Source: Azolla caroliniana
Taxonomy: Eukaryota > Polypodiophyta
NCBI GenBank assembly: GCA_043228905.1
Contig: JBHGNT010000010.1
Coordinates: 5,332,001 to 5,396,000, forward strand
Direction of reading: 5' to 3'
Length of the DNA stretch: 64,000 bases
The notes beneath the pieces are model-generated. The model saw nothing but the letters and a program-made list of their open reading frames with translations. It searched no databases and had not been told where the DNA came from. Positions 46,487 to 57,560 of the stretch are shown in pieces; the stretch's first letter is position 1, and the number at the start of each line of letters is the position of its first letter. The translations under genes and the position numbers were made by a program.

Positions 46487-46497
46487 CTCTGATACCA
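46487..46497 (-). promoter_or_regulatory. Primer-binding site of the Tork-like copia
   Basis: TGGTATCAGAG on the minus strand, three bases inside the 5' LTR end. Initiator Met-tRNA type. Confidence 0.85.
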
Positions 46498-46500
46498 GTT

Positions 46501-47013
46501 TGAAGAGAAAACGCACGGAATATTGCTCGGCCACAACTGAGCCTTGAATCACTTCAAAGAGAATGAAACATAGAAATGGGAATGGAGAGAACACAAGGAA
46601 ATACACATGATGTTTACATGGAAAACCCTAAAAGGGAAAAACCACGAGAGCCCTCGGACTCCAACTATCACTATAGGAGAAAGATACAATCAGAGCCTCA
46701 GAGGCAACGACCTCAAGCTTTGTATCTTCAGCAACCAGCGGTTACAACAGAGTATCATTCTGTATCTCACACTCTCTCTCTCTCTCTCTCGCTAACTATA
46801 CAACAATTTGGCTACAACATCAATCTTCACTAAAGTGTTTGCCCTAAGTCATATTTATACTTATATGAACTTAGGGTTATTTACAAATATAGCCTCAATA
46901 GGCTTACTCAAAACATATTCACAAATATGTCTTCTCTTCTGGTTCTCACCGGATCTCACCGGATCCTCTTCGTTCATCACTGGATCCCATCCAGAGAGAC
47001 CATTTTCCCAACA
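46501..47013 (-). repeat. 5' LTR of the Tork-like copia (513 bp)
   Basis: On the plus strand TGAAGAGAAAAC...TTCCCAACA. Partner of 39189-39674. Contains a (CT)n run near 46775-46790. Confidence 0.9.
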
Positions 47014-47386
47014 TTTTCTACAAAGGAGGGTATACCACTTAGACCTAGGGTTTGGTAGTTTTCTTTTCTTCTTGCCTTCTTACTTTCTTTCTTTTAGGGT
47101 TTCTTGGAAGTCTTCTTCGTCGTCGTCATGAGGGTTGGGGTTTTCTTGGAGTGGAAGCAATTTTGGTTTTGTTTTCGATTCTTGTTAGTTTCCTCTATGA
47201 GGGTCTGTTGCTTCATCTCTGGTAGGGTTTGCTTAGTTCATGTGCTTTGAGGCTCCGGTTTGCAGTTCCGTCTTCTGTGCAAGACCCCACTCACGTAGGC
47301 GAGCCTGAGTGCTCCGCGATTGGCGGCTGACGGCTAATGTGTTTTTGGCGAGAAGATCATGTCCAATGCAAGGCCTCCACTCACGT
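47014..47386 (+). mobile_element. LTR fragment of the 'AGGGTATACC' family, left part
   Basis: GGAGGGTATACCACTTAGAC, then AGGGTTTCTTGG and CTGTGCAAGACCCCACTCAC. It continues after copy B at 48519. A sister segment (47281-47330) shows the uninterrupted form of the site that copy B occupies. Confidence 0.5.
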
Positions 47387-48522
47387 TGTCTTGAAGATCC
47401 GTCACTACGCACGGATCGTGAGGCGAAACCGCCGGGGTTCTGGACTAGAAGGGTTCAAAGTCGGTACAAGCTTTGGTGCAAGCTTTAGGGAGAAAGTACT
47501 TAAGATAGATTGGGAAAGAGAGAAGTTGAGATCAAACGATTGAGAGAGATTGATTGAACTTTTATCTTTGGATTTAAGAAACAAGTTACACGATCAATTT
47601 GATAAAGAATTTCTTCCTCTTAATTTCATAACAAAAAAAAACGTGTTTTTTCTCCTCCCCCCTCCTTCTTTTATAGATGCTCTCATGCATATGATGCATG
47701 TGAGGGTACAAGACATGCATAAAATGCATGTTTGCCATATGGCGCTTATGTATTACATGTGGTGCATAATAACCATGTCACTCATTTTAGCTCTCATGTA
47801 TGAGAATTTACATGTAAAAGTACAATGATAGAAATATAAATTTAACTAAATGGCATGGCTTAATGGTAAGCCAATTGACTCCTAACTCGGAGGTGCAAGG
47901 TTCAAACCCTTACTTGCCCTCCTTGTATATGTATATATGAATATATATTTATATATTTATTTATCTAGTCACCAGACGCCGATTGTTGTCGGATATCAGT
48001 GTCGTCGCCTATTGCTGTTGGATATCGGTGCCGCCGCCGGATGTCGTCGTCTCACCGACACTGGATGCCGTCACCTCGTCGTCGGATGCTAGTGTCTCAC
48101 TGGCGCCGGATCACCGGCTCCATCGCCGGTCCGGTTTTGGTTGGCCAAAACCCTTTACAAGTAGCTAGCCCACCTCCACTCTTAGTTCAAGTTACCTTGA
48201 ACTCTCTATGCTCCACACATAGACACAAAGATAATATCTTTTGCTCTACCTTATATATGATGAGAGCCGTATTTGTCGTGCCTATGTGGGATATCTCACA
48301 ATTTTCTCTTTTCCTTTCACAAACTTTATACCCTCATATCTTGACATTTAGTTGTCCGTTTCTTGTGTAATAAAGTGCATTCGAAACCTCCATCGTTTTG
48401 TACTTAGATATTAAATTTATTTAAAATGTTATCTTCACAATTATTGTATTATGTGATTCATACTCGATTTCGTACGTTTTATGGGATTTTCACACTATTG
48501 CCGAAAATCTTCACGACAACGT
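47383..48522 (+). mobile_element. ACGT-flanked inverted-end element, copy B (47387-48518)
   Basis: Begins TGTCTTGAAGATCC and ends AAAATCTTCACGACA, with ACGT on both sides (47383-47386 and 48519-48522). The minus strand of copy A matches it at the start (CCGTCACTACG...CGGATCGTGAGGCG), in the ATGCAT-rich part (47680-47770), in the tRNA-like part (47850-47917) and near the end (GGGATATCTCACA at 48288). The length is 1132 bp. The joined flanks match the neighbouring 47281-47330 sequence (CCCACTCACGTAGGCGA), which gives a paralogous empty site. No protein is encoded. Confidence 0.78.
47850..47917 (+). other. tRNA-like segment in copy B
   Basis: ATGGCTTAATGGTAAGCCAA ... GGAGGTGCAAGGTTCAAACC. An A box-like TGGCTTAATGG and a B box-like GGTTCAAACCC are about 40 bases apart, normal Pol III spacing. 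The full cloverleaf does not form well. It is probably a tRNA- or SINE-derived relic. Confidence 0.5.
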
Positions 48523-49260
48523 AGGCGATCTTGTGTGCTCCCCGATTGGAGCTCGCCTGCAGACGACTCCCTTGCCTCTTTGGAATCGGATCGGCTCATA
48601 ACCTGCGTTGTAATTGTTCTTGTAATATATATATATACACATAAGAAACCTTCTATGTATTTGTGTCGTCGTTGGTGTCTTTAGTGTCACTTTTCCCACG
48701 GTAGCACGTGGTAGGTGTGTGTGCGTGTTGAGTCTCCCTGCGTCGTGGTGTGTCTCCTCTTATCAGTTCGGAGACTCGTTGTCTTGAATATACCGGGTCC
48801 CCATCGGGCCGTGTGATTTCTACTTGCCCCTCTTCTGTACATAAGGGCGTGTGTAGATCTTGTGTGCGTGCACATGTTCTCCTTGCCCTCGATCCGGATC
48901 TATCTGGTTCGGTTGCTTCCGGCTCGCGTCCAAAATCATTTTGGTAGGTGCCATAACCAGTGTATCCGACCTCAAAGAAATCGGCCTTCCAATTACTGCC
49001 TCTCCCCGGTCCGTGACCCTAGTGGTCCTACATCTTCCAACACGCACTCGCGGATTTCCGCGACAATGGGTTGAGGCTAGACTAAAACAGGACCTCCGGA
49101 CGGTTAGCACACGGGTTGGCTATAGTGAGCAAAGGTCATTGATAATCGCAATGGAGCCTCCTTATGAAGGAAGACCCGTAGGAGCATATGAGCAAAAGAA
49201 ATACAAGCAAAGGAAGGAGAGAGAGAGAGAGAGAGAGAAAGAGAACAACGCCAAACGATA
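48519..49260 (+). mobile_element. LTR and leader remnants, right part
   Basis: Continuation of the interrupted LTR family (GTAGGCGATCTTGTGTGCTC ... TATATATATACACAT ... GTCGTCGTTGGTG), then a stretch reminiscent of a gag leader, ending in a (GA)n run (49219-49240). Limits are uncertain. Confidence 0.4.
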
Positions 49261-50089
49261 GGGGGAAAAAAACACTTATACATGGTTAGATAGACATTGA
49301 GCAAACAACAGAAACTAGCTATTGACAAAGTTGGCAACTTATAAGATAAACACACAGATATGCACAGGCAAGACTCCCAGTTAAGGAGCACACGGGCTTG
49401 CGACATTGAGCAGAGGCTTCACGTTGTAGTAGTTGAGGACAAAAAATGCAGGAAAATGAACCCCAACCTTCCTAGACCTTAAAACCCTGAAAGAGCAAAC
49501 AAATATCAACACTCCCCTTTTATAGTCCTCATGGGGGAAGGCTAGCATCATTACAATGGGAAGGCCCTGAAATTCCTCTCTTGTCAGAGAGGAATCTCTG
49601 CCACAATCTTCCTCTTAACTAACCCTCTTTCTCTCCTAAGTGTGCCTTAAAGTACACTAAATATTCTACTTTCATGTCCCTTTTGCACTTTCTATTTTAC
49701 TTTCTACCCACACTTTGTTTCTCACCTTTCCTGATGTGCTTGCACGCGAATCCCCTTTGTGTGTGCACATGTGGACATGCCTAGTTCTCCCACTTTCAGT
49801 AGATTTTCTCGCCATTGCTGGAAATCTTCACGACAACACTACATGGATACCAGAACATGTTGAATCACCAATAGGCAAGAGGAACTCTCCACCGAGGAAA
49901 AAAATTCCACTTGCTCCAATAAAGAAATTTGTCACATTAGTTCTCCCTTAAACTTTCGTAGATATGTTGTCACTCCATGAATACCATGAAATACAAAAGC
50001 ATTGCGCATATCCCAATTATGATGCAATCCGCAATATCTCAAAAATAGGGAAACGATCTCTGTCTCTAATTTTGGGTTAGCCAGGTATT
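49261..50089 (-). mobile_element. Possible LTR on the minus strand and unassigned sequence
   Basis: GGACTATAAAAGGGGAG on the minus strand near 49516-49531 looks like an LTR TATA box. At 49802-49834 there is ATTGCTGGAAATCTTCACGA then CAACACTAC, a match to the right end of the ACGT-flanked family without a left partner. Confidence 0.35.
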
Positions 50090-50345
50090 TTAATTGTGCA
50101 AACACCCACTATCTAAGCGTCAAATAACATCGTGATAAAACTGCCCAAATTTGAGAAATGTAGCTCCAAATTTGACAAGAAATCAAACATTGTATAAAAC
50201 GATGAGTATTATCTTCCATTTGAATAGTGCAAAAGAAGCAATTACCCATTGCTAGTCCACAACGTTTTAGAGCTAATCCCAAAGGCAATCCCCCAATCAA
50301 ACTCTCCAAATGAAGGCCATTGCTACAAGTGGCAATTTAGAATGC
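50090..50345 (-). pseudogene. LINE ORF2 C-terminal remnant (zf-RVT-like)
   Basis: The minus-strand frame shows LPLGLALKRCGLAMGNCFFC, a second Cys/His set (THRFIQC) and IWSYISQIW. This is the pattern of the zinc-binding domain at the end of plant LINE reverse transcriptases (usually L..R.I....C..C...E...HLF..C...W). No RT remains nearby. Confidence 0.55.
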
Positions 50346-53300
50346 CAATTATGTTTTAAGATCTGCTACCACCCATGATCCGATTTGTGTAGTTTCCATT
50401 CTTCTTCAGCCTTAGACGATCCATCCAAACAAAAGATTAGTAGTCACTTGTAAAAACGACATCTAACACCGTAAACACCAATAAATCCACGGTTGTTCTC
50501 CTGTTTGTAGAGGTAAAGGACCTTGCATCAATGCAATATTTTGTAGTTGTTGCCAACTAGGTGCAATGCCTAATAATTGTCACACTTCAAAAAACTTCAA
50601 AATTCTTTCAAATGGAGCCTCAACTTTAGGGTTGTCTTAGTGAGGATGAGTATTTGTTTAGTAGATTTGAGTAAGCGTAGCTAGCAGTTGGAGAGCAATT
50701 GACAACCACTCTCACCCAATTCACCAACAATAAGGTATATGACAATCCAAACCCCTCAAGCAACAATATTGGTGTGTAGGCAAAACTCTTGCTAGTCCGT
50801 AGAGATGCGCTTAGTGGAACACACCTAGAGCTGACACAACTATAATGACATGTTAAGAGGGGACGATGTCTTGATAGACATAGTTAAAGAGAACCCCTAG
50901 AAGGTTGAGGTCATATATTTATGCTTTATGCACACATCGAGACTTTGGACTTTGAAGTATGAATATTTTAAGGAGACACACATCAAGAAAATTTTTGTGC
51001 TCAAGTCACAAGAGTAAAAAATTGGCCTCACTATGGACGTTAAAAAATATATAAATCTTAGTAATGTTGAAAAGGTGACTCGTATGCCCACATGGCACCA
51101 CATTTCAATCATTCAAAGAGTCATCTTGAAACTTCAAGCCTAAGAGCGAACATGTATATAAATAACATCATACGACCATGAGAGATTTGCTATTAATGGA
51201 TACAAAGGAGTGCTAGGTGTACACGTGCATTCTGTTTGGGAAAACATCCAATTCTAGGGATGATTCAGTCTTTATGTTTGAGTGTGTAGGTCAAGGAACT
51301 CCACGATGGGGGACAACGCAACCAAGCAGAGCATCAAGCTTTAGTTGCAACATTGATATTCATTTAACACATGTTATTGTAAACCTTATTGTACCTTTCT
51401 GAGTTTTTGAGTTTTAAGCGACGATCTACCAATGCCTTTAGTTGCAACATTGATATTCATTTAACACATGTTATTGTAAACCTTATTGTACCTTTTTGAG
51501 TTTTTGAGTTTTAAGCGACGATCTACCAATGCAAGTTCCAACACGAGCAAAGTACAAATTAAGTATGAGTGAAAAAAACTAGAATGAGAACTTCATGTCA
51601 CTATAATTTTAAGAACCTACTTTGCTAAATTAGGCTAGAAGGTTATGACACTTTACACTCCCATGACTTGTACATGATTAGATTGATCATTAAAAACAAT
51701 ATTTTCCTCTTAGTACAGATATTTATAGAAAATTTTCAATATTTGAAATTATCAAAAGTTTGGGAGACTACAATCTACATGAATGAATTTGTAAGGAAAA
51801 GTTTGGTTGTGAGTTGTAAATATAACAAATTGTTAGAAAATACAATTATACAACTTAACCAACAATTGTTTATTTTTCTCCATTTTCAAAATATACAAGA
51901 GATATATTGCTTAGTTTTCTAATAAAATTCTCTTTTTTTTTTTGTCAGCATTTACATTATCCAACTATTTTAAGGTTTCTGGATCTAAGATATATCGTTG
52001 AAAGAAACAATATATAAAGTAGATGATATGCAATCAAGGCTTCTACTCATCAAATGCATGGTCAACTTTTGTGTACAAACATTGGGGTTTCATGAAGGGA
52101 ACATCTTTATGAATCCAACATTCTCATTTCCATGCGTAAAATAATTATGGAATTTGTCAATGGGAAAAGTCTAGATATTTTATATAGAAACATAGGAGCA
52201 ACTTTATATGTTTTATAAGGTTTAGTTTATATAAATACATTCAGAATGATAAGTCCCAAACTTTGAAAAGATTTCTAAAAAAATTTACAAGTTATGGGAT
52301 TCTATCAAACATTTACAAATGTTTCCGATCCATAAGTTGATTCCTAGAAGGCTGAGTGTTGATACCTTATTCTCTATCGTTAGTTCTAGTTATTAAACTA
52401 TTGTGATTTGCTAGCATGTTTGATCCCTTTTACATGAATGATGCTCTAATTTTCCGTTACTAATCAATAGACTTCCCTTTACAAGCATTAAATAAAAGGA
52501 TATTTGGAGTAGATACCACAAATGAAGAAGATGGTACGAAATCGCTAAGAAAATATAGAAAATGCCACAATTTTTAAATGTGGCATTTGTTGTATAAACA
52601 AGTATCTAACCAATAGGCTTGTTATAAATATACGATATAAGTAGGCAAGCACCCCTTTCCAGAACATTAGCGACAAAATAGTTGTACCTAACAAATTAAA
52701 GTGTTGTATTTGGTTTCTTCCCTTTGTCTAATCCAAAAAAGAGGAAGCTAGTATAAACAAATGAAAGCTAAAGTTTGCCAAAATATCTCAAGATTTGAAA
52801 ATTTTGACCAAATACCCTTACATCATACATGAGTTTACTACTACATAGGGATATATGGAGAATACCAACAAGTTAGGGGTATTTCATGTTTCTCCCTTGA
52901 ATTTAAATGAGGGGAGAACATTGGAAGTTTGTACAATGTTTCATTATTCCTTTGTCTTTTCCTTGTTCCCCCAAATGCCCTTCATAGAGCATGGAAACAA
53001 AAGGAGAGAAGAAGATGATGAATTGAGCATATAATGGCTTAAAGAGCATATATTATTGAGACGAAGTGACCATCAATTTGCTCTATTAGGGGTACATGGA
53101 AAAGTAGAAACTAAAAGGCAACAAGGAACAACAATAATTGATGACGTATTATATGTGTCGTGGTTAAAGGAAGCACAATCATTCAAGCAAATATTGGGTG
53201 TTTATATCATTAATGACATATTGTACAAGGGTTAATGGTTGCATCAAGAGTTCAATTTATACACATGCAAGTTTGAGAAACGTGACATTTGTTACAACAA

Positions 53301-53736
53301 TTAAGTGTCATTGATACTTAAGTTAATCGCACAGGTAAGTCCTGCATGTCACGGAGGACTTGAAGGGGTCAACAACCACCACATAACAAGTGGGGTATCA
53401 AATAGAGGAAGCAATCGAGGGGCACAAATCCAATATTGGAGTTCAAGAAGGAACATTGGATGGTGAGATACATAAACAATCATGTTTTGCCAAAACCAAA
53501 CTCACACATACTACTGATAGATTTGATGCCATTGCCAATTTGTAGAGAGGAAAGGTCGAAGAGTGAACGAAGGAGCTAGTCCAAGCCACCCAAATTTGAT
53601 TTGACATGATGGAAAAAAGGGGGGTGTCTTGAAAGCCATACTTACAAGGGTTTTATCGTACGTAGTAAGCAAGATTCATGCAAAGTTCCGATGCTTGGGT
53701 GGAGAGGGCCAAGAAGTTGCAGAGGTTTGGGGGGTT
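50346..53736. other. AT-rich intergenic region
   Basis: I recognise no intact gene. A 97-bp duplication lies at 51339-51532. Around 53020-53250 the plus strand has DHQFALLGVHGKVETK and TTIIDDVLYVSWLK-like text that faintly recalls the copia protease-integrase junction, but it is too degraded to call. Confidence 0.4.
51339..51532. repeat. 97-bp tandem duplication
   Basis: CTTTAGTTGCAACATTGATA starts at 51339 and at 51436. The two units differ at about one base, so the duplication is recent. Confidence 0.92.
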
Positions 53737-54128
53737 AATGGTTTGGTTTGAGCCTTTATTGGCTTAACAGTTCCCGGTTTAAACGGTTTGAAATCATGGT
53801 TTAAATGGTTCCAATGGTTTGACGGTTTAAGATCAAGAGTTGGATTATTTTCTTAAATATTTCAAGAAAATTCTTTGAAATTTGAAATATTGGAAAATTT
53901 TAAAATTATGAATTTTGACCTAACTTGAAGACCAAAACCAAACTGCGAAACCACGGTTTTAATGGTTTGAAAATCTCCACAACAGTTCAGTTTGAGCGTC
54001 AGAAATTTTTGTAGTTGTTCGGTTTTCAAACAGTTTTTGTGGTTTGGTTCGGTTTAAGTGTCGATTTTTTAAAACGGTTTGAGTTCGAGACTCTCGAACC
54101 GAACCGAACCGAACCGTCGCCGCTTGTT
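53737..54128. mobile_element. hAT-like inverted-repeat element, second copy
   Basis: The right end, read on the minus strand (TAACAAGCGGCGACGGTTCG), matches the left end of 1785-2460. The interior is GGTTT.GGTT-rich, and the left end (GGTTAATGGTTTGGTTTGAG) is degenerate. About 390 bp, no coding capacity. Confidence 0.55.
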
Positions 54129-54238
54129 AAATAAGAACACAACTCACTGAAAGAAAGAGAGAAGGAAGGTATTTTGCTTGGAATACATAGTGTGAACACA
54201 AAGAAACTGAACCAAAACATAAACAAATAGATTTCTCA

Positions 54239-54420
54239 AGGTCGCCGTCGCCGTCACCGTCACCGTCAAAGTCGCCGTCACCGTCAAAGTCGCCGTCACC
54301 GTCAGTTTCCGTTGCCGTCCAGCAGAGAAGATCGACGCGAGCAGCAGAACACTTTTCCTGCGTGTCTGTTCCGCCATAGCCATAGCTATCGCCATCGCCA
54401 TCGCCATCGCCATCGCCACG
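54239..54420. repeat. GTCGCC/GTCACC and GCCATC hexamer arrays
   Basis: Two short arrays, (GTC.CC)n at 54241-54310 and (GCCATC)n at 54376-54418. They give Gly/Asp- or Ala/Met-type repeats in any frame and are not taken as coding. Confidence 0.85.
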
Positions 54421-55800
54421 GCCACACAGACGAAGGAACCCCCTGCAATTCGACCAGAACCAGTGAATCAAACAAGCCTGAACCAAACGAAAAGAGACCG
54501 CAACAAGATCCGATCCCCCCCCCCCCCCCAACAGGAAGACGTCCAATCGGAAAGGACAGTGGCCTTTCTTCTTCCTCATGCTGTGTGTTCTCTGCAGCTC
54601 TCCATTGCTACTTGAATCTACGGTTCAGATAGAGGAGCCGTGTTTTCTCGCTTCTTCGGATCTTTTCAGAAAAAGCAGGAGCTTCAGTTATCGTTATCGA
54701 TTGTGCTTTTCTTCTTCTTCTTCTTCTTCTTCTTCTTCTTTCTGTCAGAAACACTTTCCTGTCTTATGCCATAGCCATAGCCGTAGCCAGAACTAGACCC
54801 GGCCACAAAGCTCACATCTAGTTGTCAATTTACAGTCATTCGCAGAATATCATTGCAATACGTCAACGAATGTGATCAAACTGAACAGGGAAGTTGAAAG
54901 TTCCTATCTTCTTCTTCCATCTTTGATTAGCTTTCTAGTTCTGTCCTTCTCCTTCTTGATCTTACCATGCTCATCGCTACGTCTGGAGAAAACTTCTCGC
55001 ACAGATTAGAAAAAAAGCAGTTTTCTATCTATCTTTCTATATCTCTCTCTCTCTTTATTTCTTCAAATACTACTTCTTCTTTTTATTAATACTGAACATT
55101 TGGTTCTTCGCCATGGCTAGGAGCTCAAGCTAACAGACAAGAAGAATCCTCAAAAACATCAATGAAGGGAGAAGAAAAGTTGAAAGCTTCTCTCTCTTCT
55201 TTCTTGTTATGCTTCGACCTTCACCAGTTCAATTTTTCATAAGTTACTACTCCTTTCTTCTCGTTTATCTGACGATCATCATCGGTATTGGAGCTTATTC
55301 TTTTGGTCAGAGAGAAACAGTATTTCTTCTCTTCTTCTTTTGGGAAAGCAGAAACAGAAAGTTCAGTTATGACGATAGGTTTCCATTCTCTGTCAGAAAC
55401 ACTTTCCTGTCTCCTCCATAGCCAGACAGAGAAACGAGGTCAAGCAAACAGACAATTAGAATCAAGTGCAAAACGTCAACAAACGAATTTAAGGAAGCGA
55501 CGATAAAAGGAAAGATTCTCTGTCTTCTTTCATTCCACGGCTTCTTCTTTCTTTATCATTGCTTTGTTTCTGCATCCTTTTCCTGCTTAATCCGATCTCC
55601 ATAACTCCTGTACCTTCCACGAGTCAGAAGAAAACAGTGTTTCGTCGCTTCCTCGTTCAGCATCAAGAGGTTTAATTACCCCTTTTTTCAGCATCGCTCT
55701 GACGCACAGAAACACTTTCCTGTTTCCGCCATAGCCAGCTACAGTAAAGAGCTCAGTCAAAGAGACAAACAATCAGAAGGAAAAGCTGAAAGTGTCTCTT
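54340..55800 (+). repeat. Degenerate tandem repeat of roughly 300-400 bp units
   Basis: The phrase CAGAAACACTTTCCTGT.T followed by GCCATAGCCA recurs near 54345, 54745, 55390 and 55705. A related unit lies near 55110 (CCATGGCTAGGAGCTCAAGC). Each is followed by A-rich text (AAGCAAACAGACAA.AAGAA) and then TCT-rich text. The region also has (TTC)n at 54709-54738 and a C run at 54516-54528. Confidence 0.7.
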
Positions 55801-55995
55801 TCTTTCTTACTGTCCCTCTTCTTCATCATTCCCACTGCTGTCTATCTGCTTCTTTTTCTTCTTTACCTGTTCTTTATCACTACTGTGATTTCCACACAAC
55901 AGAGAAATACCATTATTCTTTCCCTCCTCGCCTTCTGTGCCTTTCTCAATCTTTACAGCAGTTGGAGACGCATTTGGTTAGCTTTGTAGTCAATT

Positions 55996-56032
<37 letters not shown>

Positions 56033-57560
56033 CCTCTTCTTCGACACCTTTATGCACCATGAGCATAATTTTCCTGTTAGATGACAATGAGCCACTCTAT
56101 GAACTTAGTTTTCCTGCACAATGAGCTATTGCATGAACACAGCCTTCGTGCATGAAAACAATGATGATGAATGACCCGTCACAATCCATTTTTAGAAATC
56201 TACAGTACAATTGATCTTGCTACTGTGAATTTGAATGAAGACCGGGGGGACACATCTTTTCAAAATGCTAAATTCTAATGGAAGATTGTGATTGTTGTAT
56301 GGGTTTTAAAAGATAGAATCCCAAATTTTCACGTGGAACCTCTGGTTATGCACAACTAAGCAGCATATCGACAATGTGATTCAATTCAGTTCTTGAATTT
56401 CTTGGTATTTGCAGTGAATGTTCTGAGAATCTCAAGGATCCGATGAATTTGGATAATTTAAACTGTGAAAAATTCTGGCCAAACGCACAATGTATCATTT
56501 GCCAAATGGATAGAGTATATGTACAGTGAAGAATCTGCTTTACTGCAAAGGAGCTTTCTGTGGAAACAACTGCCCTCCTATATGTCAAATATGTGTTGCA
56601 GGATCAAATCACATCATTACGTGGAGTCTGATAAGAAGAACAAGATCATAGAGTCCTGGTATCCCAACATGTGAATGTGAGTAATCACTAACCTAGTCTT
56701 TGCTGTAGCATGGTTGCAATGTAGATGATGTCAAGTGCGTTTCTGCCTTGTTTTCAGACACTACATTTTATCCACTCCCATTTGGCACCAAATCAATTTC
56801 TATGGTGTATTTTCAAGGGTTTATTTGTGCTCCATGAGCAAGGACTTGAGTGCTTATTACATAATTATGATAGCTGCAGTCTATTTAGTGATTTGTTTAG
56901 GATAGGCATAGTTAACTATGCTTGACTTTGAAATCTAGTAGATCTTATGAGAATCATTGTTGGTGAGCCGAGTAATTGACTTAAGTTTGGTATAGATTCC
57001 AGACTATGCTTGACTTTGAAATCTACTAGATCTTATGAGAAGCATTGTTAGTTTGAGCCAAGTAATTATCTTAAGTTTGGTATAGATTCCAGACCTGACT
57101 TGATCTCAAAAATTGAATTTGTACTCCTTGCCATTTAACATTCAAATCAAACTAATCAAGGCTGAGCAAGTGAAGGGTTTAATTGGTTTAGGTGAACATA
57201 TCGATGTCTTTCAAATATGTTTTATATGATTCACATAAAGAAGGCGATACTTCCTCATCCATGTTTGGTGAACAAGTACTGCTATTAAATCCAAGTGCAT
57301 GTATCAGGTTGCATTGTGAAGAATATTTTTCTCTCATCAAGGAAGTATGCTTAAGTCTGTCATCCTGATTTGACATTCTTTGTGATTAATGTCCTGGAAC
57401 TCCAGTAGACAAGGAGGGGGGGAGGTAAAAGCCGTGTAGATCTTTCAATGCTAATCTATAATCTCCTATAGTCTGTATAATGCTTGCATGTTTTAGGAAC
57501 TATACTTCTAAAAAACCAAACTTATTTTAGAAGCTTGTATTTTTCTTGGGTTTTGAACAG
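55801..57560 (+). other. Region upstream of the PRAF-like coding exons
   Basis: It includes a (CT)n run at 56000-56029. The last bases before 57561 (TTTTGAACAG) look like a true splice acceptor, so an upstream exon probably exists. I searched for a PH domain here and upstream to about 54.6 kb and saw none. Confidence 0.45.
56917..57095. repeat. About 90-bp tandem duplication upstream of the PRAF-like gene
   Basis: CTATGCTTGACTTTGAAATC occurs at 56917 and 57004, followed in both by TAGATCTTATGAGAA.CATTG and AAGTTTGGTATAGATTCCAG. Confidence 0.85.

Larger units (their letters stand above)
39189..47013 (-). mobile_element. Tork/Tnt1-like copia element with two nested insertions
   Basis: The LTRs are 39189-39674 (3') and 46501-47013 (5'). 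A primer site (TGGTATCAGAG, 46497-46487) and a polypurine tract (near 39675-39690) are in place. The interior is a degraded gag-pol. Two later insertions (40920-42132 and 42384-43876) split the RT region. Without them the element would be about 5.1 kb, a normal copia size. The LTRs differ by indels, including an 18-base block, so it is older than the 4684-10173 copy. The flanks TTTTT and TTTTC are a possible 5-bp duplication with one change. Confidence 0.9.

Noticed and set aside
47850-47917. Functional tRNA gene
   Set aside because: A and B boxes are present, but acceptor and anticodon stems do not pair well and the copy in the sister element is more degraded. It is a relic.
53020-53250. Copia protease-integrase remnant
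   Set aside because: Only a faint resemblance (TTIIDDVLYVSWLK) with no catalytic motif, no LTRs and many breaks.
54127-54579. Gly/Asp-repeat frame on the minus strand as a gene
   Set aside because: It is driven by hexamer simple repeats. It has no start context or homology. Kept only as a low-interest observation.
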